Assembly: GCA_963971575.1 (NCBI GenBank)
Contig: OZ020624.1
Coordinates: 6,134,903-6,198,902, forward strand
Origin: Liopterus haemorrhoidalis
Lineage: Eukaryota > Arthropoda > Insecta > Coleoptera > Dytiscidae
DNA: 64,000 bases
Reading direction: 5' to 3'
Every line of letters begins with the position of its first letter. Position 1 is the first letter of the stretch. A model generated the notes under the pieces. It made no database searches, was not told where the DNA came from, and saw only the letters and a list, made by a program, of their open reading frames with translations. Made by a program: the position numbers and the translations under genes. This document shows positions 22,861-33,477 of this stretch, in pieces.

Positions 22861-22929
22861 GAAGTCCTACCGCGCGATTCATCTAGTGGATAGTTAAATG
22901 CTGTCGCTCTATTATTAAAAAAAAAATGG

Positions 22930-23998
22930 TGTGAAGTGTGAATTTTCACACATTTCAGGGTTTTGCAGGTATTTAGTAAGTGAATGATGATTATTTGGGA
23001 TGCGAAAACAAATTTTATATTAAATATTTTTTTTGCTAATTCTAATTCGAACGCCTAATACCATTATTTAGGTTTCTAAATATGTGCAGTATTTATTTTT
23101 TTATATAGCAATGTTCATTAAGAATTTTAAAAATTGCGCCTATGGCTTCCATTGGTTGTTATAAGTTCCACCCCTCTGATTTCGTGTACATTGAAACAGA
23201 ATTAAATTATAATTTAAACAATTTTCACTGGTTATTAAATTTACGCTTTTAAAAATTAAATGCAACATTTGCCAAAATATAACTAGAATTTTGCAAAAAT
23301 AATTTAAACAATATAAAACTTTAAAAAAAATAAATAAAATAATATTGTCTCTTCTCGCAGGGTTCGATCCCTTTCGGATCGAGTTACTTGGGTGAAAAGC
23401 CAGCGTCAAAAACCACTACACCAGCATACACGTTCTAGTGTAGCGTGTTACAAAGCTATAACCTGTGTACATTATTAGCCAAAAATCACAAAAAATGCGT
23501 TTTTTTCCAAAAACATAATCTGATCCAAAATTCCTGTTGTACTATTCCGGTTCACACCAATGTACATTACTTACAATTTTTTCAGATTTTTAGTTTAAAC
23601 CATCTGGCTACAGGGTGTGGGACAAAAAATTTTTTGCACAATTTTGGTAAAAATCGCTTAAAAATAATTTATTTTGCAAAAATAAAAATTTGACCGTTAA
23701 TCCACGTATCAAGGGCTTTCATTTGATACCCTACCCAGAATTATAAAAAAAAAATTTCGATGAGCACATATTTGTTTATATTTTTAGGGGGATATGTTTT
23801 TTAGATGTTTTAGTATTTTTTCTATGTGCGGGTCAAAGAGTTGTATAAGCATGCCAAATTTCAACTCTCTAGGTTTGGCCGTTTGGCTACAATTTTTACC
23901 GAACAGACAGACAGACAGACTGACAGACAGACATACAGACAGACAGACGACAAAATGACGGTGTAAGGGTTTTTTGGTCATACCTACAAAATCCTAAA
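22930..23998 (-). mobile_element. Family A element, copy 4 (reversed)
   Basis: The 3' hairpin (GTGTGAATTTTCACAC region) is at about 22937-22952 and AGGGTTTTGCAGGTAT follows at about 22957-22972. A tRNA-like segment (B box in GGGTTCGATCCC) is at about 23358-23445, (ACAG)n at about 23905-23950, and ATACCTACAAAATCCT at the far end (about 23980-23995). It is inserted in the Tc1-like element and belongs to the same subtype as copies 1 and 2. Confidence 0.65.
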
Positions 23999-24225
23999 AA
24001 GAATGCCACTACTTAAATACACTGCAATTATTAATACAAACGTTTTAAATCGAATTGAAATGAAACATTTGATCAACCTGCAGATCATTTACTGAATAAA
24101 ATTTGTTAAATTTGTATTTGTTTTGTATCATAATTGCCTACTTTAATTGAAATACAGCATTAAATGTACAATAAACAATATATTTTCATATTTCTTCCAA
24201 TATCCTTAGACTTTTCCGATGTGTG

Positions 24226-24945
24226 TATAAAAAGAATGCTCATATTTCAGCTAAGCTTAAAATTTAATTTATAGAACAACGAATTTAAATATATGACATC
24301 AAGATTTTAATCTATTGAAGACCTCTTCTATCAAAATTCATAGTGAACTCGAAATTACGATTATTGATTCCATCAAAATGAAATTCGAGTGAGGTAATAC
24401 GCTTAGAAGCCCATTTCCTCCAAACCCAACCAGCAAGTAACAGCTTCTGAATGTTTATAACTCAAAATATCCCCACATCTAAAGTTACCAAGTATAAAAG
24501 ATACAATTCTAAATTTACTACAAAGACACAAATAATTATTCAAAGATTACTTTCGTCATTATTCAAAGGTAAAACAAAGCTGCGTTGCAAAACAATAAGA
24601 TCTCAGATTACGTGCTGACAGGTTCAGAATCACGTGACTTGTCTTCCAACTTCGAGAAATGCTTCCTTTAAGAGAATGAGAAATGAAATGTAGAAAAATG
24701 ATAACAAGAAGGCATGTAATTCCGAGCCGGAGAATTCAGCCTTTGAATTCGATTTACTAATTCATTTTGACATTTAAATTTTTTATAAGAAAATTAAGGT
24801 TTTGAAACCTTTTTTCTGGATGAATAACCTAGATTGTGAATTTTTTACTGCATTCCTTGTTGACGCAATTTTAATTTCAAAGTACTTTTGTTTAGTTATT
24901 AGTATTAATTTATGTACTTGACATTTATTCCTGTATTTATGAAAC
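24226..24945. other. Unassigned AT-rich spacer
   Basis: No supported gene or repeat end. Confidence 0.5.
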
Positions 24946-25061
24946 ATTTATAGCAGTGTTTCTGAACCGGTGATCCGCGGACCTCTGGTGGTCCTTTGCA
25001 AAATTTTAGTGGTCCGCGAAAAGCTTATAAATTATTATTTTTCAGATTTAGTGTTCATTTG

Positions 25062-26348
25062 CCAGATCTACAAGTATGAAATGCGGATTTTTTTCAAACT
25101 TGCCGCGGAAACAGAGTGTATAGTTCAAAGTTTCAACACATATGGCGTTTTGTTAAGTTATCATTAAGTGTCAAATGCGTATAGGTTATAATTTGAAAAG
25201 TGATTATATCGTTTTGTTTTACTGTGTTAAAAATGTCAAATTTTGCGCCAAACAAAGAGCATTCGAGGACAGTACTATTGTTTTGTTTTCATTTGAAAAA
25301 AACTGCTGCTGAATCATACCGACTGCTTCGCGAAGCTTATGGTGAATATGCTCCATCGCATAATACGTGTGAACGATGGTTTCGGCGTTTCAAAAGTGGT
25401 GACTTTGATCTTACAGACAAAGAACATGGAAAACCTCCAAAAAAATATGAAGATACAAAATTGGAAACATTGCTACAAGAAGACGATAGTCAATCACAAA
25501 AACAACTAGCAGAGCAGTTAGGCGTTAGTCAACAAGCTGTTTCCAATCGCCTACGAGAGATGGGCAAGATCCAGAAAGTCGGCAGATGGGTTCCACATGC
25601 ATTGAATGAGAGGCAGATGGAAAAACGCAAAACACTTGTGAAATTTTGCTTGCACGATACAAAAGAAAGTCTTTTTTGCATCATATCATTACTGGCGATG
25701 AGAAATGGATTTATTTTGAAAATCCCAAACGCAAAAAATCATGGGTGAACCCAGGCTCACCATCCACATCAACTGCAAGACCGAATCGCTTTGGCAAAAA
25801 GACAATGCTCTGTACTTGGTGGGACCAAAAGGGTGTGGTCTATTATGAATTGTTAAAACCTGGTGAAACAGTTAATACCCAACGCTACCAACAACAACTG
25901 ATCGAAATGAACCATTCGCTGCTTATAAAACGACCAGAATACGAAAGAAGACAGCACAAGGTAATCTTTCTTCACGATAACGCTCCATCACATAAGACAA
26001 AAGCAGTTTGCAACATATTGGAGGCACTCAAGTGGGAAATGCTACCCCATGTCGCTTACTCACCAGACTTGGCCCCTTCAGATTACCACTTGTTCGCATG
26101 GATGGGTCACGCACTTGCCGAGCAGCACTTTTGTTCATATGAAAATGTGAAAGAATGGCTAGATGAATGATTTGCGGGGAAAGGGGAAGAGTTCTACTGG
26201 CGAGGTATTCACAAATTGCCTGAAAGATGCGAAAAATGTATAACTTCTAATGGAGCATACTTTGAATAAATAAACTTTTACTGTTCTTTTGAGATTAATG
26301 TGTTTTATTTTAAAAAAAAAATCCGCATTTCATACTTGTAGACCTGGT
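25062..26348 (+). mobile_element. DD34D mariner element
   Basis: CCAGATCTACAAGTATGAAA at the left and CATACTTGTAGACCTGG at the right are inverted ends with one mismatch, 1287 bp apart, a normal mariner length. It carries a nearly complete transposase and is the best-preserved mariner in the window. Confidence 0.85.
25233..26269 (+). pseudogene. Mariner transposase (DD34D), one frameshift and one stop from open
   Basis: Starts MSNFAPNKEHSRTVLLFCFH at 25233. The DNA-binding part has the expected TAAESYRLLREAYGEYAPSH and QKQLAEQLGVSQQAVSNRLR helices. The first Asp is in IITGDEKWIYF, the second in FLHDNAPSHKT and the third in SPDLAPSDYHLF; the last two are 34 residues apart, as in mariner. A single frameshift occurs near 25655 and a premature TGA at 26168. 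Beyond it the frame continues (FAGKGEEFYWRGIHKLPERC) to TAA at 26267. All catalytic residues remain, implying recent inactivation. Confidence 0.9.
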
Positions 26349-26349
26349 A

Positions 26350-27590
26350 TGATATTTTTTTCATTTTCCGTGTATTTTATTCATTTTGAATGATTTTTTA
26401 CTTGTTGCGACCACTTGAGTCGCAAAACTATTCAAAATTACCGCTTTTGGTAATTTTTATGAATTCTTATTTTTCATATACAATTCTAGCGTTCATTGTA
26501 TGAACCGCTAGAATCTTGTATAATTCTGTCTGAGACGGCGACTACTCGATTGTCTTTCATCGAGAACAGACGTCTTTTGAGTTTTTTGCATAATATCAAT
26601 ATACTGTGTTTCGAGTTTACCAAGACGAGGCTGCGAGCTATTTGGTAAACCAGAATTTGTGCTTGACCACCTTCGGGATCTACGTTTTTTACAAGGAAAA
26701 AACCCCCGTTTTGGATCGCGTCAAGAAGAGTTATTTTGATATTAGACCACTCCAGAAGTTGGGCCAGTAATCAACCGACATCGGCGATTCCACCAGGATA
26801 TTGTAGAGTCCGATTGTGGATAACTGAAGCCAACTCCTGTATCTGTACTCCACGCTAAGTATTTTTCCGTATTTTCATACGGAACGCGTGAGTACACCTT
26901 TCAATTCATATTTTTTTCATTGTATTTTGACGCGCCGCACAGTTCAGTACCTGTGCGTGCGCACATTGTTATTTGTGCCACTTGTTAATTTAGATTCTGA
27001 AAATTGTAAATTGAATATTAATTGGTGTATAGTTTCTCACCCCAATGTATCTGGTTGTGTCGGGGAGAAACATATATTTGTAAAAACTTTATTTATACTA
27101 ATTTCCGCTACATTTTCCCCAATTAATTTTTGTTTGTTGAATAAAAATTATTCAAAATAATTTTTCGTGTTACTCTACGATATCAACGGCTGATTAGGGA
27201 TTCAAGAGGACAGAATTGTGTTATTTACTCCTCCAGAACCACTGTGTGGGCCCCTTCGAATACCTCTACTCCCAGGGAAAACCAAACCACATGTAATAAG
27301 TCTCCAAGCATAACCCCTTGGAGTGAAATACGTCTGAACCCTGCCTGTCCTTTTGTTTGTTTGTGAGTATAACTCTGCTCTGAAGTAACGCCCCCCCATT
27401 TTCAACGATTTACCTGCAATTCTGCTGCTGGTTAAATCCGCACATCACAAATTTCTCAGCAGAACCGTTTATTGGTCACCACGTGTGGCGGGTCCTACGA
27501 TCTTAGTCGTAGACCTATGTGACGCCGCGACGCCTGCGTCTCTCCTACGAAACCAGCGCATCGGGCGCCACATTACTACTAAGATATATG
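26350..27590. other. Unassigned interior of the hAT element
   Basis: No gene recognised. Minus-strand sequence TGGCGCCCGATGCGCTGG near 27555-27572 resembles a retroelement primer-binding site, but no LTR pair was found. A GC-rich block (27500-27570) and CCCCCCC near 27390 are unexplained. Confidence 0.35.
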
Positions 27591-27732
27591 CACAATTAGT
27601 TTAGTTGTACATTTATTTTGAGGGGTACGTGGTGAAAATTAAATAATTTACTGGTCCGCAATAGAAAATTAAATATTTTACTGGTCCGCGGTACGTTTTC
27701 AATTGACAAACACTAGTTTATAGGGTTCGTAG

Positions 27733-28346
27733 GTACAAGGGCTACCTTTTAAGTTTTTACAAAAACCTAGAAAGACAAAAATTTTTTTGGAACAAACTGT
27801 TTTATTGCTTTTCAAAATAGTCGCCTTTAAGATTTATACACTTTTGTATGCGTTCAAACCAGTTTTCGAGACATATTTTCCACTCTGAAGTTGGTATCTC
27901 AAAAACATGGTTTTCCAAGACTTCAACAGTTTCTTGATGGGATGAAATCGCAGTCCACGCATTTTTTGTTTGACATTGGGAACAAAAAAAGTAATTAGGG
28001 GATAAATCAGGTGAATACGGGCAATGAGACATTAATTCGATGTTTTTCTCTTTCAAATAATCGATTGTTTGACGTGCTGTATAGGAGCTTGCAATGTCAT
28101 GATAAAGAATGATGCGACGTTTTTGGTTGTTTATCCTGAATTTGTCGATGACTTCTGGCAAACAAATTGTTGTATACCATTCAGCATTAACTGTTCTCCG
28201 ACCCTCTAAAGGAATGGTTGCGACATGTCCAGTACAAACGAAGAAACTATATAAAAGATCCCTATATAACAACGCTTTATCACAGAGTACAGAATGTATA
28301 TATGCGCAGTCCAGTGAGCGCTTCAGTTTATTTATAAAAATGTATA
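27733..28346 (-). pseudogene. Mariner-like transposase fragment
   Basis: A 156-residue minus-strand frame (27802-28272) contains ILYHDIASSYTARQTIDYLK with the second Asp, HCPYSPDLSPNYFF where the third Asp is lost (N-Y in place of N-D-F/Y), and the C-terminus CINLKGDYFEKQ. The N-terminal half including the first Asp is absent. GGTACAAGGGCTACCTTTTA near 27731 looks like one mariner end; no partner was found upstream. A small hAT is inserted just beyond the 5' side. Confidence 0.75.
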
Positions 28347-28354
28347 GTTTAAGG

Positions 28355-28825
28355 CAGGGGTCTTTTAGACTAATGTAAATGTTATACAGAAATATCCCAA
28401 ACTTTCGGAAATTATAGTTCCCTCTTTGCTAGCATTTCCAAGTTCGTGTATGACTGAAGCTGGTTTTAGCCATGTTAATTCCATCCTGACAAAACAGAGA
28501 AACAAGTTAGATGTAGAATTCCGTGGCGATTTAAGGCTGAAATTAACTAATTTTGAACCCGACATTGCTAATCTTGCAAAGAGTCACCAACCACGCCCGT
28601 CACATTGACAATGACAGACAATTTTATTTAATAATAATATTATTGTAATGCAATTAGATAAATGTATTATAAATAAAAACATTGTACAATAAACAATATT
28701 AAGAAATCACATAAGCGTATTTTTTGTTTGTCCTATTATAATAACGTAATTGTAAAATAGAGGGGGTCGATAAGAAGTCGAAAAACTCTTCTGGGGGTCG
28801 ACGTCAAATAGTTTGGGGACCCCTG
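28355..28825 (+). mobile_element. 471-bp hAT derivative with perfect 8-bp duplication
   Basis: GTTTAAGG (28347-28354) is repeated exactly at 28826-28833, and the ends CAGGGGTC and GGGGACCCCTG are inverted repeats typical of hAT. Related to the 933-bp element at 52584-53516, which shares its ends and coding remnant. Confidence 0.9.
28387..28608 (+). pseudogene. hAT transposase C-terminus (ZBED5/SCAND3 type)
   Basis: The open frame reads QKYPKLSEIIVPSLLAFPSS, MTEAGFSHVNSILTKQRNKL, RGDLRLKLTNFEPDIANLAK and SHQ..PSH-stop. The E-A-G-F-S-x-V-N motif and the R-G-D-L-R-L...P-D-I spacing are the hATC dimerisation domain. All upstream catalytic parts have been deleted. Confidence 0.8.
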
Positions 28826-28833
28826 GTTTAAGG

Positions 28834-29262
28834 CATAAAAAGAGACTTAAGTCTGCGGAAAATTTTGAGGCCAAAAGTAAATGCGACTGACAGTGCCCAA
28901 AAAGACACAAAGAGAGAAAGATAAAGAGAGAGGGAGAGAGAGAGAGAGAGTACTCGAGAGATATAAAAGAGAGAATACATAGAAAAAGATGGGAAGGTAA
29001 CGAAAAATCTAACAAGTATTGAAGATATTTGGCAACCAACACTTAATGAATGAGAAAGAGCAAGAAAGAACTCGAGAGATATAATAGCGAGGGTACAGAG
29101 AGAGAAAACGAAAAAGGATTTTAATTGACCTGGGTTGCAAAAATGAAAAATTAAGATAATCAAAAATAAAAAAAAAAATAAGTCCATAAAACACATTCAC
29201 AAATAAAATCACCCATTACAACTGAATATGCAAACATAAAAAAACAAAATAAAATCAAAAAC
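28834..29262. repeat. (GA)n-rich low-complexity tract
   Basis: Purine-rich on the plus strand, with GAGAGAG runs at about 28924-28952 and weaker ones to 29105. Long frames on the opposite strand (Ser/Leu/Phe) are artefacts of this composition. Confidence 0.8.
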
Positions 29263-29274
29263 CTAAAAATATTC

Positions 29275-29465
29275 CAAAAATACGTAAACGTGTAGTAGTT
29301 GCGCATCCTGCCGTCGACGGCGCAACCTGTCGGAGATCAATGATGACGTCATATTCGACGCCCGTCGGCCAGCATCCTGACGCTTTCTGCCGGCGTCAGT
29401 GTGACTCGAGCGTCTACCGGCAACGCGTTGGTCCAGCAGCTCTCCATCAGTACAATAGTGCCAGA
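29275..29465. other. GC-rich island, possibly a TE end
   Basis: A sharply GC-rich block in AT-rich DNA. The minus strand reads GAGTCACACTGACGCCGGC, similar to the TCACACTAACGCGG end of the element at 9725, so a transposon terminus is likely. A TGACGTCA palindrome sits at 29344-29351; promoter function is unproven. No gene starts here convincingly. Confidence 0.35.
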
Positions 29466-29980
29466 TCAACTCAAAAGATGGTGTGAAATAAATAAGAAAA
29501 ATTTCAGTTTAATTTTTATTTTCAACTTAAAGTTACAAGTGTTATCAGGTTTTGATTGAAAGGTTGGATTTAAGAAAAAGTGAGTCTTTAAGTGTGAACT
29601 TTTAATTTTTATTTATTTAAAGTTTTTGCTCTTCTAAACTTAAGTTTTTCTTCTACATCTAAATCTGTCTTCTAAAATATTTTTAATAATCATTAACATA
29701 ATATCTTCTCTATCCTGTGCTTCTTCTTTCTTCAGTTTATGTATTAAATGTACTATTAATATAAGCAATTTAAATTTTTTGTAATAATAACGTAAAAAAA
29801 TAACAATAATATTTGTTACATAAAAAACATAAACTTACTGACAAAATACAACTTGAACAAACTGCGATCCACGTAAATTAAACACGATAAAATTATTTTG
29901 TTTATAAACTTGAACTGAACTCAGCAGTCGAAACAACCTGTTAAGTACCGTCAAGCTTCTATAGACACTACTGGTTTTAC
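29466..29980. other. Unassigned AT-rich spacer
   Basis: Nothing recognised. Confidence 0.5.
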
Positions 29981-29982
29981 TT

Positions 29983-30165
29983 TTAGAATTTCGTAGGTAT
30001 AATCTAGAAATTATGGCGTTACACATGTTTCTGTCTTTCTGACTGTCCGGTATAAAAGATGTCCAAACAACTGGACTTAAAAAGTTGAAATTTAGCATGC
30101 ATATACACGGTCCTCGACATACGTACCTAATTCCTGATTTGTACAAAAATTAATTGTTCGAAAGC
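29983..30165 (+). repeat. Degenerate family A 5' part
   Basis: AATTTCGTAGGTATAATCTA, a decayed GTCT remnant (CTGTCTTTCTGACTGTCCGG) and AAAAGTTGAAATTTAGCATG occur in family A order. The 3' end is missing. Confidence 0.5.
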
Positions 30166-30169
30166 TGGA

Positions 30170-30400
30170 CAATAAAAAATCCTGCTGTGGCCAGCACAGA
30201 ACTGTCACTACAAAGTAATTTTTCAACAAAAAATCCCGCTGTGGCCACCACAGAACTGTCACTACAAAGTAATTTCTAATAGATAAATTATTTTTTTAAA
30301 AGATAATAACGTGTTACATTACGTTGACAGTTTCATAGTGTTTGTAATTTATCTTAATCATAGAAACGTTATTGCATGTACGTCAAAATAGTTACTTAGA
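30170..30400 (-). repeat. Degenerate family B-like 3' end, terminal unit repeated
   Basis: Two tandem copies (about 30179-30231 and 30231-30283) of a unit with AATCC-GCTGTGGCCA-CACAG, the family B hairpin in reverse, followed by GTCACTACAAAGTAATTT. The sequence after them (CATAGAAACGTTA) also parallels the B 3' region. This is a third, older relative of family B with a repeated 3' end. Confidence 0.45.
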
Positions 30401-30493
30401 TCAGTGGTTTTTAGCCTTACATCTGCGGAACCCTAGAGTTTAAATGCTATTTCTTTGGAACCCCAAGGCAAAAAGCCACAATAGGGTGTTTTT

Positions 30494-31629
30494 ACCGACC
30501 GCCAACATATATAAGGGAGGTATTGTGATCATACCAATTTTGACGTTTCGAGATTTCGATGGATCTCCACGAATTGAGGTCCCTACATAACGTTTTGACT
30601 ATTTTTAGCATGATGTCTGTCGGTCTGTCTGTCCGTCTGTCCGTCCGTCTGTCCGTCTGTCCGTCTGTCCGTCTGTCCGTCTGTCCGTCTGTCTGTCCGT
30701 CTGTATGTCTGTCTGTGTACACGTGCAGAGCAAATTCGGCTGAAAGGATTTTTATGAAACTTTATATTTAAGCTTTTGCTATCAATGGCACAAGTTGATA
30801 AACTTTTGGTAAAAATCGGTTGACTAAAAATGGGAGTTTACTCGTGTCGATTTTAAGATTTTTGCGAATATTTCACAACAGAAAAATATCTCGAAAAAAT
30901 TTATTAAACAAAAGTTGCTATAAAAGCAATAATAACTTTTATTTGAGACGTTTTTTGATAAAACGAAAAATTTCGAATAATTTCTGTAAAATTTTTCGAA
31001 ATTTTTTCCGTCTCAATTATTTCATATTTATATGTAACGTTTCCATGGTCATGATAAATAATATCTCTGTTAGAAAATATTAGGTCAAGTAATTTCTACT
31101 CTGCTGCTAGAATGTAATTTATATAAGTACTTTATGATGGCGGTCGGTCCTGTGGTGGCCACAGCTGATTTTTTCATATTTATATGTAACGTTTCCATGG
31201 TCATGATAAATAATATCTCTGTTAGAAAATATTAGGTCAAGTAATTTCTACACTGCTGCTAGAATGTAATTTATATAAGTACTTTATGATGGCGGTCGGT
31301 CCTGTGGTGGCCACAGCTGATTTCTTCATATTTATATGTAACGTTTCCATGGTCATGATAAATAATATCTCTGTTAGAAAATATTAGGTCAAGTTATTTC
31401 TACTCTGCTGCTAGAATGTTATTTATATAAGTACTTTATGATGGCGGTCGGTCCTGTGGTGGCCACAGCTGATTTTTTCATATTTATATGTAACGTTTCC
31501 ATGGTCATGATAAATAATATCTCTGTTAGAAAATATTAGGTCAAGTTATTTCTACCCTGCTGCTAGAATGTAATTTATATAAGTACTTTATGATGGCGGT
31601 CGGTATTGTGGTGGCCACAGCTGATTTTT
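30494..31629 (+). mobile_element. Family B element with four tandem 3'-end units
   Basis: The most complete B copy: ACCGACCGCCAACATATATA at 30494, a mixed GTCT/GTCC tract (about 30615-30718), the middle, then four 152-bp units starting at 31021, 31173, 31325 and 31477. Each unit ends in GGCGGTCGGT plus the CTGTGG-TGG-CCACAG hairpin (the last is TATTGTGG). Repeated 3' ends fit rolling-circle replication that skipped terminators. No coding capacity. Confidence 0.75.
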
Positions 31630-32040
31630 TAATTTAAAGGTCAAACGTTTTAAAATAATAATGTTTATTATTGAATTTATTCTTGATCAAAATTGATATT
31701 TTATAGCTGACTATATTTCTATATTTTTTAAATGTAGGTACACTATTTTACTTTTTTAAATAATGCAATACCTACATAATATAATTTTGAATGCAAATTA
31801 TAAATAAAAATTGGATGGAATAATTAGCGATATGCTGTTTTGAATCTTATTTATTTGTTATAAACATTTATTAGCAAATGTTATAAACATAAAATCAAAG
31901 TAATATAGTAATTTATACGCATAAAATCCAATAATGCAGTATAAAACAGCATTTCTCAACCGAAAACGTACCATTTCTAACCGAAAACTAAAAAATGAAT
32001 GTACTATTAAACAAATTTATTGTATATGTACTTCTACATC
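31630..32040. other. Unassigned AT-rich spacer
   Basis: Nothing recognised. Confidence 0.5.
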
Positions 32041-32889
32041 TATAGTCGGATTGCTGATAGGTGACTGTTAAATGTATGTATCAAGTAGTGCACTCATATA
32101 ATAATCTAGTTACCATTTTTCAGCGATTTTAAAAATGTTTTTTGTTATTTGTCTTAGCTGTCAGTGTCTGTTAATAATATTCATTAATAGATCTTGCGGC
32201 CAATTATTAAATTCACAAACTTTAATTTTAAATCTGCTGGAATATTTTAATTCCGAAAAAGAGAACAATGGGCCACCTATTTCTCTATATTGTGTCCGTC
32301 AAAGAGTAGCAGCTGACTTAAAGATTTCGGAATCAACAATTCGTAGAATTATAAAATGTAATAAATCTGAACTTCTCACTAACAAAATCACGAGAAAACG
32401 AAGGAAATTAAAATCTGAACCAGTTTATTTTATTGATACATTGGCACAAACGTATGGTCATGAAGTACTAAGATTACCTCCTTATCACTGCCAGTTTAAC
32501 CCAATTCAACTAATTTGGGGTATAACAAAAAATTATTATGATAGACATATTGGTCAAAACGGATATAAGGATAACAAAGTTTTGAAAATGTGGCAAGTAA
32601 CCTGTGATCAAATTTGTTGTGAAACTTGGGCAAAATCTGTTAAAAAAAATCGAAATTTTAATAAACGAATAATGGGAAAGGGAAAGGATTGCTGATGATA
32701 TTAATCCAATAATAATAAATACAAGAAATGACAGCGATAGTTTAGATGACGACGATATCATGCATTACAGTGACTAATTTAAAAAAAATAAAAATAAACA
32801 TTTAAATACAACTTGTAGCAATATATTATATGAATAAATATATTTTTACTTAATATTTTATTACTTTGTACTTGGGAAACATAAAAATT
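32041..32889 (+). mobile_element. Internally deleted Tc1/IS630-like element, copy 2
   Basis: Begins CGGATTGCTGATAGGTGACT like the element at 15767 and follows it closely until 32889, where homology stops; the right TIR is missing. A perfect 13-bp stem hairpin (CTTTCTATTAAAT/ATTTAATAGAAAG, 32890-32921) sits exactly at the truncation. Confidence 0.7.
32135..32695 (+). pseudogene. DDE transposase deletion derivative, catalytic Glu lost
   Basis: A 186-residue open frame: MFFVICLSCQ start, helix-turn-helix ISLYCVRQRVAADLKISEST, basic TRKRRKLKSE, then directly TLAQTYGHEVLRLPPYHCQ and NPIQLIWGITKNYY. The deletion that removed both catalytic Asp residues is the same as in copy 1. The remaining Glu (NPIEL in copy 1) is Gln here. 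A frameshift in an A run near 32641 ends it early; the acidic tail lies in another frame. It may still bind DNA but cannot cut it. Confidence 0.7.
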
Positions 32890-32921
32890 CTTTCTATTAA
32901 ATGTGGCTATTTAATAGAAAG

Positions 32922-33084
32922 TCCATGAAGTGCTTTTAACACTACTTTTTTTAGAGTACGGCTTGGGGCAACTTACAAAAATAAAAATTCAATTTAGTTC
33001 CGCTTAAATCTATGGAATAGCCTATGTATAAAAGTGACATTAGTAAACTATGCTTTCTGATGAATTTGCACCGGAGGTTTAATA
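32922..33084. other. Spacer with a degraded CAGTCTG-MITE end
   Basis: AATTTAGTTCCGCTTAA at about 32991 matches the right end region of the MITE at 3823. No other part survives. Confidence 0.4.
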
Positions 33085-33312
33085 CATTGAGACATTCACT
33101 TCCAAAGCTTAAATTTGAAATTTCTTAAAAATCATTTCAATCGATTTTGCTCTACAAGTGTCCACGGACCGACATCACGCAAAAAAATAGTTCACTCTGT
33201 TATAAAAAGTCTAATTCGTGCTTATGGGTAAAAATCTCGAAAAGTCAAAATTGGTATGATTACAATCTCAATTAACCCTGTCTATAATATAGAAATATGA
33301 ATCATAGAAACG
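33085..33312 (-). repeat. Degenerate family B 5' part
   Basis: In reverse order it carries family B words: AATCTCGAAAAGTCAAAATTGGTATGAT-type sequence at about 33233-33265, a decayed GTCT remnant (CACGGACCGACATCACGC) and GATTTTGCTCTACAAGTGT. Ends not preserved. Confidence 0.5.
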
Positions 33313-33477
33313 TATCTACACATAAATCAAAATAGATACTACAAATATTGATAGCACAAATATCGAAAAAATAATAATAATAATAATAAACTTTATTGTC
33401 CAATATATCGTACAATTGTCTATATAAGACTCGTCAAAAAATACAAATAACATAGTACAAATGTAGTGCGTAATACA

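Larger units (their letters stand above)
21499..24225 (-). mobile_element. Tc1-like element enlarged by two insertions
   Basis: CACACATCGGAAAAGTCTA at 21499 and its reverse complement ending 24225 are TIRs of about 27 bp, each bordered by TA. The 2.73-kb span holds a family A copy (22930-23998) and a 153-bp hAT MITE (21793-21945). Removing them leaves about 1.5 kb, a normal Tc1 length. The transposase runs on the minus strand. Confidence 0.85.
24954..27715. mobile_element. hAT element containing a mariner
   Basis: CAGTGTTTCTGAACCGG at 24954 and the right end (reverse complement TAGTGTTTGTCAATTG) are hAT-type TIRs, and both sub-termini repeat GGTCCGCGG. ATTTATAG (24946-24953) and GTTTATAG (27716-27723) match at 7 of 8 positions, a mutated 8-bp duplication. 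A DD34D mariner is nested at 25062-26348. The rest (26350-27590) has no recognisable hAT gene. Confidence 0.7.

Noticed and set aside
27555..27590. Retroviral-type primer-binding site (minus strand TGGCGCCC)
   Set aside because: No LTR pair, polypurine tract or gag/pol near it; likely chance in a GC-rich block.
28707..29212. Overlapping minus-strand hydrophobic frames that look like membrane proteins
   Set aside because: They are the translation of a (GA)n-rich tract, overlap each other in different frames and include the end of a hAT element.
29275..29465. CpG-island promoter of a host gene with a CRE-like TGACGTCA
   Set aside because: No downstream gene; sequence similarity to GC-rich TE ends at 9725 is a simpler explanation.
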